In this document: positions 44,451 through 57,813 of the stretch, in pieces
Layout: each line of letters opens with the position of its first letter
How positions within the stretch are numbered: the first letter of the stretch is position 1
Notes under the pieces: model-generated
Databases searched by the model: none
What the model was told of the DNA's origin: nothing
Seen by the model: the letters and a program-made list of their open reading frames with translations, nothing else
Made by a program: the position numbers and the translations under genes
NCBI RefSeq assembly: GCF_023101765.2
Contig: NC_064242.1
Coordinates: forward strand, 10,652,327-10,716,326
Length of the DNA: 64,000 nt
Origin: Spodoptera frugiperda
Lineage: Eukaryota > Arthropoda > Insecta > Lepidoptera > Noctuidae
Direction: 5' to 3'

Positions 44451-46459
44451 AAAACGTTAGTACGTTCTCCTTTTTCAAGTTAATAAATATAAAGACACTT
44501 TATTTCTCAAATACGACCACAATTACGTAAACATGTAGCTACGATATACTCACAGATTAAAACTACAAGAAGAGAAACGTAAAAATGAACATTTTTACTT
44601 TTACACGCCTCTTCGGAAAAAAAACACGCTGTACCAACATGAAATCAGCACATTTACGCACCCCCTTTACACTTTAACCCTTAGGGCTTTCAAACTGGGT
44701 AACGTACTGCAAATTGGCACATATCCTTTCATTTTATTTTACGAGCTCGCAATGCAAGTGCCAATAAAAGTTGGAGCAATATCGATTGACGAGGCTACGG
44801 CTGAGGCTACTAATACTTGACGGTCGCCATTAAAAATGCATGCTAAACAGCCTTTCTATTGATTTGACTTTGTCTGGAACCTTTTTTCTGGTGTTTGATA
44901 CTACATATTTAATTTTTAGCAACTTTCTTAATGCGACGTCTTTTCTATATTTATAAACCATGTCTACATTTCTTCGTTCGAATCTTCTTCGTAATAATAT
45001 TTATAAATAGGTAATGGTTATGCCAAAAACATACGTTTAAAATCAGCGCACAAAGTGCAGGTATAAAAGGTGTAGATAGGTAATAAATGTTTAGAAGGTG
45101 GCATGTTAAAATGTAGCTAATTAGCCTCATTTTTCGTCAGAGTTTCGTTGTACCGTCAATGTATTCAGGTGTCCGTAAGTGTGCCATTTTTGAAGATCAA
45201 ATGTTGTTTAGCTAACCTATCGACGCTTTTTTGCGTTTATGTCAATAAAAAATTGAAATAATTCCCAAAAACATAACACGAATAGAATTTTTAATCAGTA
45301 TATCTATAGCCTCGGAATTCCAATAATGCCCAACCGCGAGCATTAAACAATCTAAGTCTGGACAGAAAAACAATTGAAAACCAACTCTGTTCCTTGGACT
45401 ACCAAAGTCGAAATTAGCTTGACAAAACTATATTGAATGGCGCTAACATAAATAATTTTATCTTAGCCATAACTGTTGTTATTAAAACGGTGATATAAAA
45501 GGAGGGTATTGTATGTTAGGAATGTATGACCGGCTTCCACTATCTGTGTCCCAGAGTGGTTGGCATCCCTTCAGTTCAGTGCAAATTACACCGTCATAAG
45601 TTATTCAGTAGTTGGATCTAACTGAAATGGAACGATTTGGGTAGGGGAGCCATTGAAAATAATGATGACATAAAATTTTAGTTATTTTCTCATAAGGAAA
45701 AGTGGAGGACGCGATTTTGTTTGGTTTACAACTTGGAGAATTACCTCTTTTCTATTGATTTTACGGGTTACTTTGTGCTATATATTACCTTCTTGATAAA
45801 TTGCCATAGATCCTTAACAAATAAATGATTTCCCGTTGACTTTGACTTTCATATTATTCGTGAGCAAGCTTGATACAACAAAAAATAAACAACATTAGCA
45901 AAAAACGCAACTTCTTTAGGAAATACCTAAAATAAAATGTCAAAGATGTTTACGAGTATATTATGTGTATTTTTCTACAATTCTATCAAATAGCCAAATC
46001 TTCAAATTACCACGCCTTTCTCTCTATAACTAAACTATTCTGTAAACTATAGATAAAAAAGATCGATTACACAAGTATGTCGCAATAAACGGCTACGAAG
46101 CATAATGGTTTTATAGCCACAATATTTTTTGTCCAAACAATTTATCTTGCTGTTCTAGACAAAAGACAAATTAATGGTGTCTAGTCCACTCATGCTCGAT
46201 TACAAGCAGGATATGTCGTTAGGGTAAAAGTATTTCAATAAAAAAAAAACTAGGACTAGGCAAGTGGATAGGAATCTGAAGAAAATTACCTTTGAGTTGG
46301 ACGATTCAAGTACTTCGATGGTCAATTGAGTATAGACGCTGAACTTGATAGGTCTAGGAATAAAGTACTTTTGGTTATGTTTTCGCAATTGCTATGTTCG
46401 GACTGGTATGTTATATGTTACCTATAATATAATATAATATATCGAGATAAAATCATGAT
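44451..46459. other. Spacer, nothing recognised
   Basis: AT-rich, no supported ORF. A 62-codon minus ORF at 46200 is hydrophobic and low-complexity. Confidence 0.4.
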
Positions 46460-46600
46460 CATGGCAACTGGCTGCTGCGTGTCGTATCGCGGGTCCAATT
46501 GTCGCAGGGATCAACTCTTTGGTGATCCACAAATAATTGGTTTAAACCTGTGTGTGATGTATATGTAAATTATATGTTTATAAACCTAATTTAGGTTAAC
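46460..46600 (+). repeat. SINE-like family B, diverged
   Basis: GGCAACTGGCTGCTGCGTG, GCGGGTCCAATTGTCGCAGG, TGGTGATCCACAAATAATTG in family order. Confidence 0.5.
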
Positions 46601-47029
46601 GTTCTATAAAACCAAAAAAAATTAATGTAATAAAAAGCTATTTTACAACCAAATACCACACTCTAACAGTCAATTCCAGTAATAGTGAAATTATTAAGAA
46701 TAAAATGAACGTAGAATCTGATTGTTTGAACGCGAAGAAAGTCAAACAATCGTGGTCGAAGAAATGACAGGATTCATTATGGAACGTCAGACGAGAAACG
46801 CCTGGCGAAGTTGCACTTGACCCATTTCACTGAACGCCGAGACGAAAAATAAATGTACTTACACGCAGTTGTTTGTTCGTGGAAAGTGCATGGAGTAAGA
46901 GAATATTTAAATAGGAGCTAACTAATCTAAGACCTTTTGACTCATCTTTTTACTGAGCACACCACGAAATTAGTCGTTTTTGTCAAACGCTATTTTCACA
47001 TAGCGAGCGTAAAAAAAATATTATACAAA

Positions 47030-47288
47030 AAGTTGCCGGTAAATGAGCAGACAAATCACCTGATGGTAAGCAATCGCTGCCGCCTATAGACACTCGAAAC
47101 AATAGAGACGTTGCAAGTACGTTGGCGGCCTTTTGGGGGTTAGGAATTTAAGGGTCGTTGGGGACTCGGAGATAAGACTTTGGGCCTCTGGAAATCGCTC
47201 TCACATATTGAAACACAACGCAAGCGTTGTTTTACTTTGGTTTTCTGTGAGGCCGTGATATCACTGAAGCATGGCTCTCCCACACTTA
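47030..47288 (+). repeat. Interspersed repeat family F
   Basis: TTGCCGGTAAATGAGCAGAC, TGATGGTAAGCAATCGCTGC, AACACAACGCAAGCGTTGTT, ending AAGCATGGCTCTCCCACACT. Internally shortened against 26959-27287. Confidence 0.75.
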
Positions 47289-47811
47289 AACTACGTTAAT
47301 TACGTTTTATCATAATCTTTCGCATTACTTAAACTACTCAAAGTAACATGCACAAAAATAACAATTGACAATAGATATAATATACCTGACCAGTTGACTA
47401 AAACAAAATTTCAAACCCAAACCACTCCATTACGAAACAATTTCACCAATTTCCCTAACAACGCAATAGGCCTAATTGGTACACACCTATGCAACAATAA
47501 AAGTTATATGACACTCGCGTGTTCCAACCCTTATCTATTTTCGACTAACACGTAAGTAAAAAGGAACTGAAATAAAACTTGTACACGGCTTCACATCAAG
47601 CTATGCATAACCAATATAAATTGCTCTTTCAATGTGAGGACACATCATAAAAATCGAGATCATGATAACCGGATTGTAACTATATGTAACTAGTAGATCA
47701 ACCTAATCATATCTGTCAATTTCTTTCATTGTATTTTCGACTTTATATCGAAACGTTAAAGTTGAGAATCTTATAAAGAAATACAGAAAAGAGTTTACAT
47801 AGTTATGTTGG
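47289..47811. other. Spacer, nothing recognised
   Basis: AT-rich, no supported feature. Confidence 0.4.
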
Positions 47812-47929
47812 GGCCACACTAATGGAATATGCCATTGATTTTGAAAACAAATGAACGATTATGAACTTTAAATGTTCGTACAAACATCAATTATCGCCAT
47901 AATCAATGGCATATTCCATTAGTGTGGCC
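47812..47929. mobile_element. Perfect 29-bp inverted repeat around a 60-bp loop (MITE-like)
   Basis: 47812-47840 and 47901-47929 are exact reverse complements, starting GGCCACACTAATGG. The transcript of either strand would fold into a strong hairpin. No clear target duplication (left flank TATGTTGG, right flank GCAGCAAT). No coding capacity. A short MITE is most likely; a hairpin RNA is possible but unsupported. Confidence 0.7.
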
Positions 47930-49092
47930 GCAGCAATACTGGTCATTCAGTAACCTTGGCATACAGCACCACCCTAAAAACGTGAGCTTATATAGTCACG
48001 GTACTGCAATAAAAAGATAAATAACAAACCCTATCTTTATCCTACATCACACTAAAATTAACCTGTCATACTTTTTTATTTTTATTTACAACTCTAACTT
48101 ATGTATTTAAGTAATTATTTTAAACGAAATTGTTATTACCGTTTCGTGTTATGTACGAAGGTAGGTCACGTAATGTGCCTGTGACTGACCCACATAGAAA
48201 CGGCTGTAAAAATCTAGGCAGAAAATATTTTTGCAAAATATATTTTATCGTATAACTGTGGTATAAACTGTATTGCAAAAACTGCTTGGATATACTGTTA
48301 GATTTTTGATTTTCTATTTAAATTTTTGGACGTAATATTCTGTATCCTTTGAGTATATTTATTTAAATTATCTAGTCTGAATTGTCAGTCTTTTGGGCAC
48401 TATATCTCACGACTCGGATGAGGACTATTTCTTTGACGCTGCTTACAGTGTAACTATTAAAACGGAAAAAGTAAAAACTAATAAATTAGTTGTTATGTTT
48501 GTTACATATACCTGTAGTTTTTACTTTTAAGTGGTAAATATTTTAGTCTTACTTTTTAATTTTACTTAGTCTATGTATTTAAGTTCATATTATGTCTATG
48601 CTTCTTACATTTAAAATAATAAATCATAATATTCGTCTGAGTTTACGATAGTCATTCATTTTTTAACATGTTATATGACTGATTCATCCTGCCTACAATA
48701 ACTGAACAAAGCTATTTCGTAAATTGAATTACACAAACATTACCTAGCATAGTTTCCGTAGTTTCCCGTAACTAATGCATACACACATCAAACACATACC
48801 ATTTGGACCATACACTCATACAAAATTCATAAAGAACTCTTCCCATTCCCAAAAAAGGTCGCCAAGATAACTAAAGATTAATGCGAAAAATCCCTTTATT
48901 TCGTACTACTTATTTTTCTATGTCCCTTCGTCTTATAAAACTTGCTCACATTTCTTACAGGCAGAGGATCGCCTAAAACAATAATTTAGTATTATTAGAA
49001 TGTTCTGAAGTTCTAAGAGCGTGTGAAAGTCTAGAACTTGATAAGTTCTAGATTTATTGGCGTATGAGGTACATATCTTTCAGATCACACAT
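47930..49092. other. Spacer, nothing recognised
   Basis: AT-rich, no supported gene or repeat. Confidence 0.4.
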
Positions 49093-49312
49093 GTTCAGCC
49101 TGTAGGTGGCCTTTGCTGACCAAAGGCCTCTTCTCACACGGAGTAGGTTTGAGCATTTATGACTATGCTTGCTCAATGCGGGTTGACGATTTCAAACTTA
49201 TAATTAGAAATTATAAGTCCAGGTTTCCTCACGATGTTTTCCTTCACCGTTTCTCAGTGGTGTCTAAATAATCTTAGAAAGTAAATATAACTCGGAAAAT
49301 GTCACATTAGTG
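49093..49312 (-). repeat. SINE family C, body without tRNA head
   Basis: TTCAGCCTGTAGGTGGCCTT, GCTTGCTCAATGCGGGTTGA, CACGATGTTTTCCTTCACCG, CTCGGAAAATGTCACATTAG. Confidence 0.7.
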
Positions 49313-49732
49313 TCGATATTAATATAATTATATCATTGACCTCTAGTACTATACTATGTATCTTTCCAAGTTAAATCCTTTTGAGTTTAAACTTCTAGAG
49401 GTAAACCTTATATGGAAACCAATTTTAGAGCTCGTTGGAGTAAAAACATATTAGTTTTGAGATGTACTGAATTAGGGCCTGCGGTGGTCCCTTTGACATT
49501 AATTATTAACTTCAGACCCCAAAACATGCAAGGTAATATTCACTATTTTGTCCTTCAGAGACGATGCTTGGCAACATGTGTTCGGTTTTGGATTAGTATT
49601 GTATTTACTTGTGTAAAGTTGGGTGTGACAATAATTACTAGTTTTTGTATTTGGTAAATACAGACCGACGCGACGCTTATATATTGCTTACGTTTTTACA
49701 ATGTTCTTAAAAAAAATACTAAAAACTTTTTT
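49313..49732. other. Spacer with an unrecognised 81-codon ORF (49412-49657, +)
   Basis: The ORF begins METNFRARWSKN and has a hydrophobic Ile/Val-rich end. No family recognised, and no splice or promoter context supports it. Probably chance. Confidence 0.3.
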
Positions 49733-49820
49733 ACATCTGGTGTTTCAGGTGTCTACGATTGCTTACGGTGGCGGCGATTGCTTACCATCAGATGATCCGT
49801 CTGTTCGTTTACTGGTTTAG
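49733..49820 (-). repeat. Interspersed repeat family F, short fragment
   Basis: CATCTGGTGTTTCAGGTGTC, GGCGGCGATTGCTTACCATC, GTCTGTTCGTTTACTGG. Confidence 0.6.
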
Positions 49821-50982
49821 GTATACCTACTGCAACAAGCATTGCAATATAAAATAAAAAAGGGAAATAATCTTTTCTATTTATTCTTATATTTAATTAT
49901 TTTTATCTTTTCTGTTATTTACAATATAAACATCAACAAAACTCAAAATTAAGTAATTCAACTAAAAAGGCAAAATATAATTAAACATTAATAATTTTGA
50001 AGAAAGTCTCCTTAATTACAATTTAAATATAATATCTCTTTAAGGAACGGTTATGATAGAAGAGAAAAAAATAATTAAGTTGGGAAAACCGCCCAAAGGT
50101 GCTATGCGAAGCTAAAAATTTTGCATAATTACTGTGAAATAAAACGGAGCGAGGAACGTTTTGAAAGACCACCATTTTTAATTTGACTCATTTTGCTTTC
50201 CACTGTTTTGTGGGTACAATGTGATGTGCTTTAACTAACATTACATTTCCATTACGTTTTTTAATGTGAGGAAAATATTGCCGAGGTTAATGTGTTCAAC
50301 TTGGAAAAAGTTAGAAGATAGACCTTTTTAAACTACAATTTAATATTCTTTTTTCATGAAGCCACGCTTTTTTGGGATGCGTAAGCCTATGTTCAGATGG
50401 AAAGCGTTAAGCGTACGTTTTAGTTACATCTCCTCGCATTTTACATGTATTGGTCTGAATAAGCCTAAACACACGCATACATAAGCTTGCTAAGCGCGCG
50501 TTAGCATGTAATTAAACTAGTAACATAGACTTATTCTTATTTATCTCACAAATCTTTTTTTTAGAATGTATGATTTGTGACAGCTAAACAACCCATATAC
50601 ATTGTTTGGATGTCTGACATTAACTCTTTTTATTCACATCTTTATATAGATCGTACTTGCTTGTAATCGTATTTGCTTATTCATGCTTGTAGATCAGTCA
50701 AAATCACAAAAAAGTCGGTCGTATATAAAAAGTGACATAATATAATAGAATCAACTGTGTACAAACTTCTCAATATGATATATAATGAATAACCAAATTA
50801 ATTAAGCTTAAACCAAAATAATTACTTGGCGTAAACATAGTAAAAACATTGCCCAAAAAATTGGTATATTCCAAGTAATTAATAGAATTAAATATTGTAT
50901 TTCATTATACCTATATTAATTGCATACTACATATTAAAGTGTATGATAATGTATTTTATAATTAAAATCTGTTTTCGTACGC
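49821..50982. other. Spacer, nothing firm
   Basis: A segment at 50380-50520 has loosely inverted motifs (AAGCCTATG and GCGTTAAGCG near the start, AAGCGCGCGTTAGC near the end) and may be a decayed MITE. Confidence 0.35.
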
Positions 50983-51091
50983 ACGAGTAAACTACTCAAG
51001 TTCCTCGTTAAATAATTCGCACGTTATAAATACATGATGAATAATCTGAAAAACATAATAATTAATTTAGTATGTCGCACAAAAGTTATAA
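50983..51091. mobile_element. Family E MITE-like fragment
   Basis: CGAGTAAACTACTCAAGTTC, CTCGTTAAATAATTCGCACG and TAATTTAGTATGTCGCAC follow the arm of the copy at 33799-33948. Confidence 0.45.
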
Positions 51092-51237
51092 TATTATAAA
51101 TCTAAATCTTACATCACAAAAACAAATAAATACAATTCAAAGTCAAAGTCAAAGCATTTATTTCAATTAATCCTAAATAAGGCACTTTTGAAACGTCAAA
51201 TCAAATACATATATTTAAATGTAACTATTCTTATCGC

Positions 51238-51372
51238 TCCGAAGCTGCGGACTACCTAGGGGGATTACCGGGGTTCCGGCTTGAAAAGCAGGGGTAGGAA
51301 CGGTGTGGTTTTTAGTTAGTAGTTTTCAGAGTCTCACACTCCCTCTTGCCTTGCCCAAAGCGGGAGAATTCA
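51238..51372 (+). repeat. Interspersed repeat family D, near full-length
   Basis: TCCGAAGCTGCGGACTACCT, GATTACCGGGGTTCCGGCTT, TCTCACACTCCCTCTTGCCT, GCCCAAAGCGGGAGAATTCA. The 60-codon ORF over it is read-through. Confidence 0.7.
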
Positions 51373-51421
51373 CTATATTTATCGTGATTGATCGTCGTCA
51401 AAAAAATATATTTATCGTGAG

Positions 51422-51552
51422 AAAACCTGCGACTATAATTTCTGATTATAAGTTTGAAATCGCCAACCCCATTGAGCAAGCGTAGTGATTAATGTTCAAA
51501 CCTTCTCCATGCGGGAGGCCTTTGGTCAGTACTTATAGGCTGTTGATGATGA
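51422..51552 (+). repeat. SINE family C, 3' half
   Basis: TTTCTGATTATAAGTTTGAA, CAAGCGTAGTGATTAATGTT, then GGAGGCCTTTGGTCAGTACT, ending TTGATGATGATA. Confidence 0.65.
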
Positions 51553-54506
51553 TACCTCTACATATAATAATATAACATACATGTCTACATTTCTGCGAAA
51601 ACCTTACAAAAGAGATTCAGACTAATTTTCCGTTATTTTTTCCGATTGACCCGGTTGGAATAGAGACAGCCGTCGAGTTCACGTCAGCGTGTGCCATTTT
51701 CTATAAAGATAACATTTTACTTTGAAAATAATTGTTCTTTTTCTTCAATACAATTACTATCAATCTGTCGAAAGGAAATCGGTTTTTGTTCTATTTCTTA
51801 CAAGTTTGAAAAATATATTTTTTTATCTATGTAGTAAATTATTTACTTAGAAATAACTTTATTTAAGAAATAACTAAATTTAAAAATCAGAATTATGATA
51901 TTCTAAATAGGCTTACTTATTCATATGTTTAATTTACTACGCAATTACTTATTTCATCATAGTTACTAGATTATTTTCAAACCACACTAGGGACCCATAA
52001 AAATTATGGCAATTAATTCACCACAATTAACTCTAATTCATAAAAATATGCAATACAAAGACGTAAAGCTTTAATATGATTAAGATATTCGTGACAATAC
52101 AGTCGTAAACTGGTTTGTGCAGCATATAACATTTTAATACCATCCCACATATACCTTAAAAGTAGGTAATCAATCTCAGTCCAAAAGTCCGATGATATTA
52201 CCTAAAAACTGCAAGGTGAGTAGAAAAGGTACATGTTGGGAAAGTGCTAGCTCAACCATATACTCCATTAATAAAACCCTTCTCAATTTCTTCTAAACAT
52301 ATGACGATGCATATTTTACCCATACCCGAAGGCTGATTTTTGCCTGTGTCATAAAAAGGTGAAAAAAGGGATCATGTTAAGACGTCAGTTTTCTTGTGTG
52401 CTGTTGACAATTTATTGGGACATGGTGCTTATAAAATTATGAGGAGTTTTCTGTTTTTATGAAAGTGTTACAGGTTTTTGAGCACTTTACTGATATAGTG
52501 AAACGTTAAGATAGAAATTTTATATTTGTACAACTCTGTCTACCTCGTCTTCGAATATTATTTTTTTCTGTTATACGTAAACATAATAGTCCTTTAAAGA
52601 ATACCTAGTAGAGGTATATGGAAACATTTCAGCCTCACAACAACCGCCATAACATTTCACAACACATTGATCAGTCATAAATTACTGTCAATGAAAATAT
52701 CTATTAAATTAAAATACATAATGCAAAAGGCAAATAGTAAATTTACTTTGTGTGACATACTACACTACTTCTCATATCTACCACCTATCACAAAATTACA
52801 TAGATTTACTGAATAAAACCAATTCAAAGTACATTATACATAATATGCAATTAAAGCACCTATCAATCCCGAAAATTAATTTGGATTGGAGACCAAACAT
52901 TCGGTCTCAATTCCAATCAATTTCTAATACCTTCCACATACAATAATTTCATATTTCATTTCCTATAACCCCGTTCAGTACTCAGAACCTTTATAAGTAG
53001 TACCTACATACATTTACTTAGAACAATACTGTAAAATATGATGAATACGAGGAATACTACTTGCATTCAGTGGATTTTAACAAGTTATAGTAATTTAATG
53101 GTGAGTTCAAGTGTATTTGAAATACAAGCTTTGATGTTAAATAGCAAATCCCACGAAAACACACCAGCAGGTTCAGCAGCTACTACAATTATCAACTTTA
53201 TATCCTTGTAACAAAGACGAAAATTATGTTCATCAAATTGGAGTATCCGCACCATAAGTAGTCACAGAGAGGGGACAAATATTTTATTGATATTTTCAGC
53301 AAAAAAAAAAGATTAGATATGATCATCGAACCACCAACACAGTGTACACAAGAATAAGGAAACGCAGCGAATTTTTGAAGACAAAGAATATTCCTATCCT
53401 AAAAAAACCCTGTCACAATATCAAAAAGCATATTTGTACAAAACATTACCTCTCCCCAATAATAAAGCGTGGTTCCGTAGAGAGGCTTACGCCAACGTAG
53501 TCGATAATTGCGATTCCTTTCAAACGAACAAACAAAATGGAAGAATAGGCTCTCGGAACGGAAAGATTGTTCGAAACGAACGGCGTCGGGTGCAGGCTGT
53601 TTACTTACAATCATTGTTAGAACTAGTCTATTGAGTTTCAAGTATTGTACGAAATAGAAGCTACTCTTACGTTTCGTGGAGGTGCTAAAGTTCTTTAAGT
53701 TAGTGTATTGACGTTCTCTGTTGAATTGGAATGGTTTGTAAAGGAAATTGTTGAACAAGAAGAATTAATTCTACTTCGTTACCTGTTTTTAGTATAAAAC
53801 ATCGCTGAAGAAAAAGGTAAGAGTAAATAAGACTTATTAATCGATAACTGTAAGATCAATGAACTGTACATATAAAACTGAGACATTGCTCAATGTGACA
53901 GTCACTATATTTCCTAATACATAAAACTAACATCATGACTGGCCAAAAAAGATATACCACTAAACATCACAGAGAAAAAAGGACCTAATACATACATACG
54001 ACATACACGATGATACACGAACGAAACAATTTACCCAGCTCACACCAAAAGCGTCATACTGACGGCATAAGATCACTTCTCAGCAAAACAACTTGACCCG
54101 TTCGCATAGATATTCATAATGTTTTAGTGCTAATATTACTCCTAATACTAAGCTTAGATGGTACGTCATATCTTGGCTAAACATTGTAGGTACTGCGAGG
54201 TCCGACGTTCAATATTGACGGAGTGTTCATAATATTAAATTTACGGGCGCACCGGCTTTGCGTTCTGCCATCTATCAGGTTTTAGAAAGCTTGCTGCTTA
54301 CAGAGTCATCTATCCTGCTTTAGAAACTGGAACGATGGTCTATTTTTGTTCGGTAATTAGGTTGCTATTATGAGTTACGGTACGAATGTTTTCTAGGTCG
54401 ACAATATCATTTTTTTTACTAAACGTCTCCAAAAGAAAACACAGAATTATTATTTGAAATTGATTATAGATTACAACCGATCCGACAATCTACAAATTAA
54501 TGCAAC
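51553..54506. other. Long spacer without recognised genes
   Basis: Overlapping ORFs at 53399-53758 (119 codons, -) and 53434-53634 (66 codons, +) coincide with a less AT-rich patch and encode nothing I recognise. The minus one is rich in Phe, Arg and Tyr, which favours chance. Otherwise AT-rich. Confidence 0.35.
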
Positions 54507-54690
54507 TCCCTAAGGGGTAGGCAGAGGTGGACATTACGGTACGAAAGCTGCCATATAATGTACACCCACATTTCACCATTGATGTTATAAGTCCCATATA
54601 ATAGAGGGTGAACCTATTGCCATATACTGGGCATAGTTCCAGACTCCGTGCTACTAACTGAGAAAATTTTCGATAAACCGAAAAAAAAAA
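54507..54690 (-). repeat. SINE family A, body without head
   Basis: CTAAGGGGTAGGCAGAGGTG, ATAATGTACACCCACATTTC, CCATATACTGGGCATAGTTC, ending in an A-run. Confidence 0.75.
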
Positions 54691-55756
54691 TCATACGATC
54701 TTAAAAACTCAATTAGGACGTAGTCAAAAATACAAAGGGAACACTGAGAGACTTTAATAGCAATCATACGATAAAATAATTATACGATAGCAGAACAATC
54801 TACAAACAAAGACCCTTTGCAAATGACAGGCGTCACTACTCTTTGGTACTATTTCGATCCAAAGTTGGATCAAAATTTAACAAATTCAATGACAAACTTC
54901 TACTAGACAATCTATTAGTCCCAGTCTCAGGTAGTCGAGACTGCAAACAATATTGTTTAAGTTTAGTTTGACACCAAATATTCCTTGCTCAGCGTTCCTT
55001 TTAGCGGACAGTATCGTTTTACCAGCTTCTGTACACAATCTCATAATCCAGTCAATTAATCACTACTTTAGATAGAGGAGTTTTCAGAGAAAATATTGTT
55101 TTTTTTTATTGGTTTTTGTGTTCTACGAACTCGAGTGTACTTTATGAGTAAGTGGTAAATTAAATGGAAGAAATGCAAACATTTTATGTTTATTTTTTAT
55201 CTTTTTTTTACAATCTTATGGAACATTTGATCCATTGATTGAAGCCTCAAGCATTACTGCTGACCATGAGAAACCATTATAAGGCCGATAAAGTATTTTA
55301 AATATCCATTTAATCTATGTACTAAATATCTGTAAGAAATAAATTAGGTATGTACAATGTACATGATGATGATTAATGAGTTTGCAATAGATATGTGGAT
55401 CAATGAACCTCTACTTTTATGTAAATAGATAAGTATAGTACACTGACGTTAGATTAAACAAACAAAAAGACAGATTGGAGTTATAAAGGTGTTTGTTTTG
55501 CACGTGATCTAACTTCAGACGTGTCGGGTTCCCGACTCACTAGACTAAGTGAAGGGATTGTGTGCACCTGTTTACATAACACTCGCTCCTGCATAGTTGA
55601 CTAAGTGGGATTACTCGGTGTGATCGATCCTTGGGAAGGAGTTTATCGAAGCGATAAACACCTACCTCTGAAATAAAGAAGTTAAACTTTAAGTATAAAA
55701 TTTAACTTCTAAATAAAAAGAATAATTTTCGGTATGGACTAGTAACGCCACGCGCT
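54691..55756. other. Spacer with two tight hairpins near 55640-55710
   Basis: GTTTATCG (55641-55648) pairs with CGATAAAC (55652-55659) over a 3-nt loop. GAAGTTAAA (55678-55686) pairs with TTTAACTTC (55701-55709). The preceding 150 bp (CTCCTGCATAGTTGACTAAG) resembles a lepidopteran repeat I remember only loosely. Confidence 0.35.
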
Positions 55757-55872
55757 AGCCGCCCATGGACACCCGAAACATCAGAGGTGTTACAAGTGCA
55801 TTTCTGGCCTTTTGCGTTTAGGAATCGGGGAATGGAAAGATTGGGAAGGGGGTTAATTGGACCTCCGGCACG
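55757..55872 (+). repeat. Interspersed repeat family F, internal fragment
   Basis: GCCGCCCATGGACACCCGAA, GGTGTTACAAGTGCATTTCT, GGAATGGAAAGATTGGGAAG. Confidence 0.65.
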
Positions 55873-57813
55873 ACATTAAAAAAATCCTTGTACTCGTACG
55901 TACTGTCATTTAATATGTTTTAATCCACGAATAGAGTTAGGATTTTTTACAGTAGACTTGGCGACTTCTAACATTATAACCAGTTATTGATTAAACAATC
56001 ATATTTTTACAGTTACATCACAAATCGATTAGAGAAACAAAATGTTACACAAAAAATATAATCCAACCTTCATAAGCTGATATTTACTCCTAAGCAACTT
56101 TAAATAGTTTTTTGACGTCGCGTCGCCGCCGATCGTCGAAGGTCGTCGCTTTACGATTCAAGCTATCGATAACCGGCAGATCATACCACATTGGAATATT
56201 ATGAAGTCTGCATTTTACGAAATAGGTACTCGTAAACTGTTCGCAGACGTTTCGTAAAGTGCTGCGGTGGCGGCACATTATGAAAATGGAGTCGCGGAGA
56301 AATTGTTTTAAGAACAGTTATTTAGGTCTTTGCGAGATGCGAATAATGTAAGTTCTAGTACTGTAATATCTTACATTTTGTACAAAGTACAAGTCATTTG
56401 TTTTAGGAAATAGCACACGTGTCATCTTGTTCTTGTCTCGTAACTATATTTTTGCTTTTTTCGTATAATACTCAGGATAGTACACGTTGAGAATATTTTG
56501 TGGGGTAATCTTTTAGCAACCCACTCTGGGACATAAGTAATAACACTTCAATTACTATCCTTGTCTTTGTATTACAAAAAAGAGGTCTAAAATAAAAACA
56601 AATGTGATATAAAGTTAAACATTACCATACCTATTACATTTTTCACTCTAATGGAATATTTAAAACCTTATTTAAAAAGAAATTCTCTTACAAAGAAAGC
56701 AAAACAAAGACTCGTAAACAATCATGCGATGATCAAAGTATTCATTTACGCCGTCAGACCCAAAACACAACACATAACAAACGAGAATTTCTCAATTTAA
56801 AAGAATGAAAAAGCTGGTAATACAATTTACATGAAAACGTGTGAAGTCGCATTATCATATGGAGACGGGCAACACTCCCTTCAGCTTAAGCATTGTACGG
56901 CACAACACAAGATGAGCTCTGAATATGCGAATTGTGGGACGAAATTCATCTTCGTGTTGCTAGCTGTATGGAATAAATAAATGTGCCATGTTTTTTTCTC
57001 TCTACGTAAAGTTTTGTCTCGTAATATTAATGGGATAACGTTATGAGTATTATTTTTCGATGGGATCAAAAAAGTTATACTTATAGAATTTTGATAGACG
57101 TTTTTTGCTGATGGGAAAGCACTAGTTCAAAAAATGTGTAATCTATAACTTTGTGAAAAATCAATATCAACAGATACTGACTAAAGATCGTTACTACTTC
57201 GAGCGATAGACCCGCTAGGTAGTCCGCAGCTCCGGCGCTAGGTTGTCTGCAGCAATCTCGATAACTAGACTTACGATGAGATAGTTTGACAGTACTCATC
57301 CACCACAGAAAATTCATCGAGACGTATGTTAGTCTGACCTTTTCTTTTCTACTAAAATAACTTGTCAAGATTAGCCACAATCAGCTAATCAGTAAATTAG
57401 TATCACAACAATCACCCATGTTACGAGTAGCTTAGCTCAGAGAGAGTAATGTGTTTTTTCCAAGCAATTTGTGTACAATCTTATTTACCTCTCGTCTTCA
57501 AACAGAAATATACATAATACAAGTATTTCTATGAATAAATTAGAGAAATCTTGTATAAACATATTCTATTTTTACATGAAATAATTCTTCAATTTAAAAT
57601 ACCATCGAAATTGTACATTGAATTAGACTTATCTCCTTATTATTGTAGCATCAAAATAAAATAGACAACAGCAAATAAAATAAACAAATTGGCAACAGGA
57701 AAAAATAATACAAAGTATCTCTTTTTTGTTTGAGACGAAGCCTTTGCCCTGTAATGGATAACACGCGTATTCGGTCCCTATGAATATAATACATTGGCAT
57801 CGTCTTGTGGTCG
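55873..57813. other. Spacer; GC-rich patch at 56110-56280
   Basis: The patch is CpG-rich (GACGTCGCGTCGCCGCCGAT) and overlaps a 62-codon minus ORF (56090-56278) with no recognised domain. It could be a promoter-proximal or exonic remnant, but there is no supporting structure. A family D scrap may lie at 57215-57245. Confidence 0.35.

Noticed and set aside
53399..53758. 119-codon minus-strand ORF
   Set aside because: No recognisable domain, no splice or promoter support, biased composition, and a plus-strand ORF over the same bases. Kept only as a note in the spacer entry.
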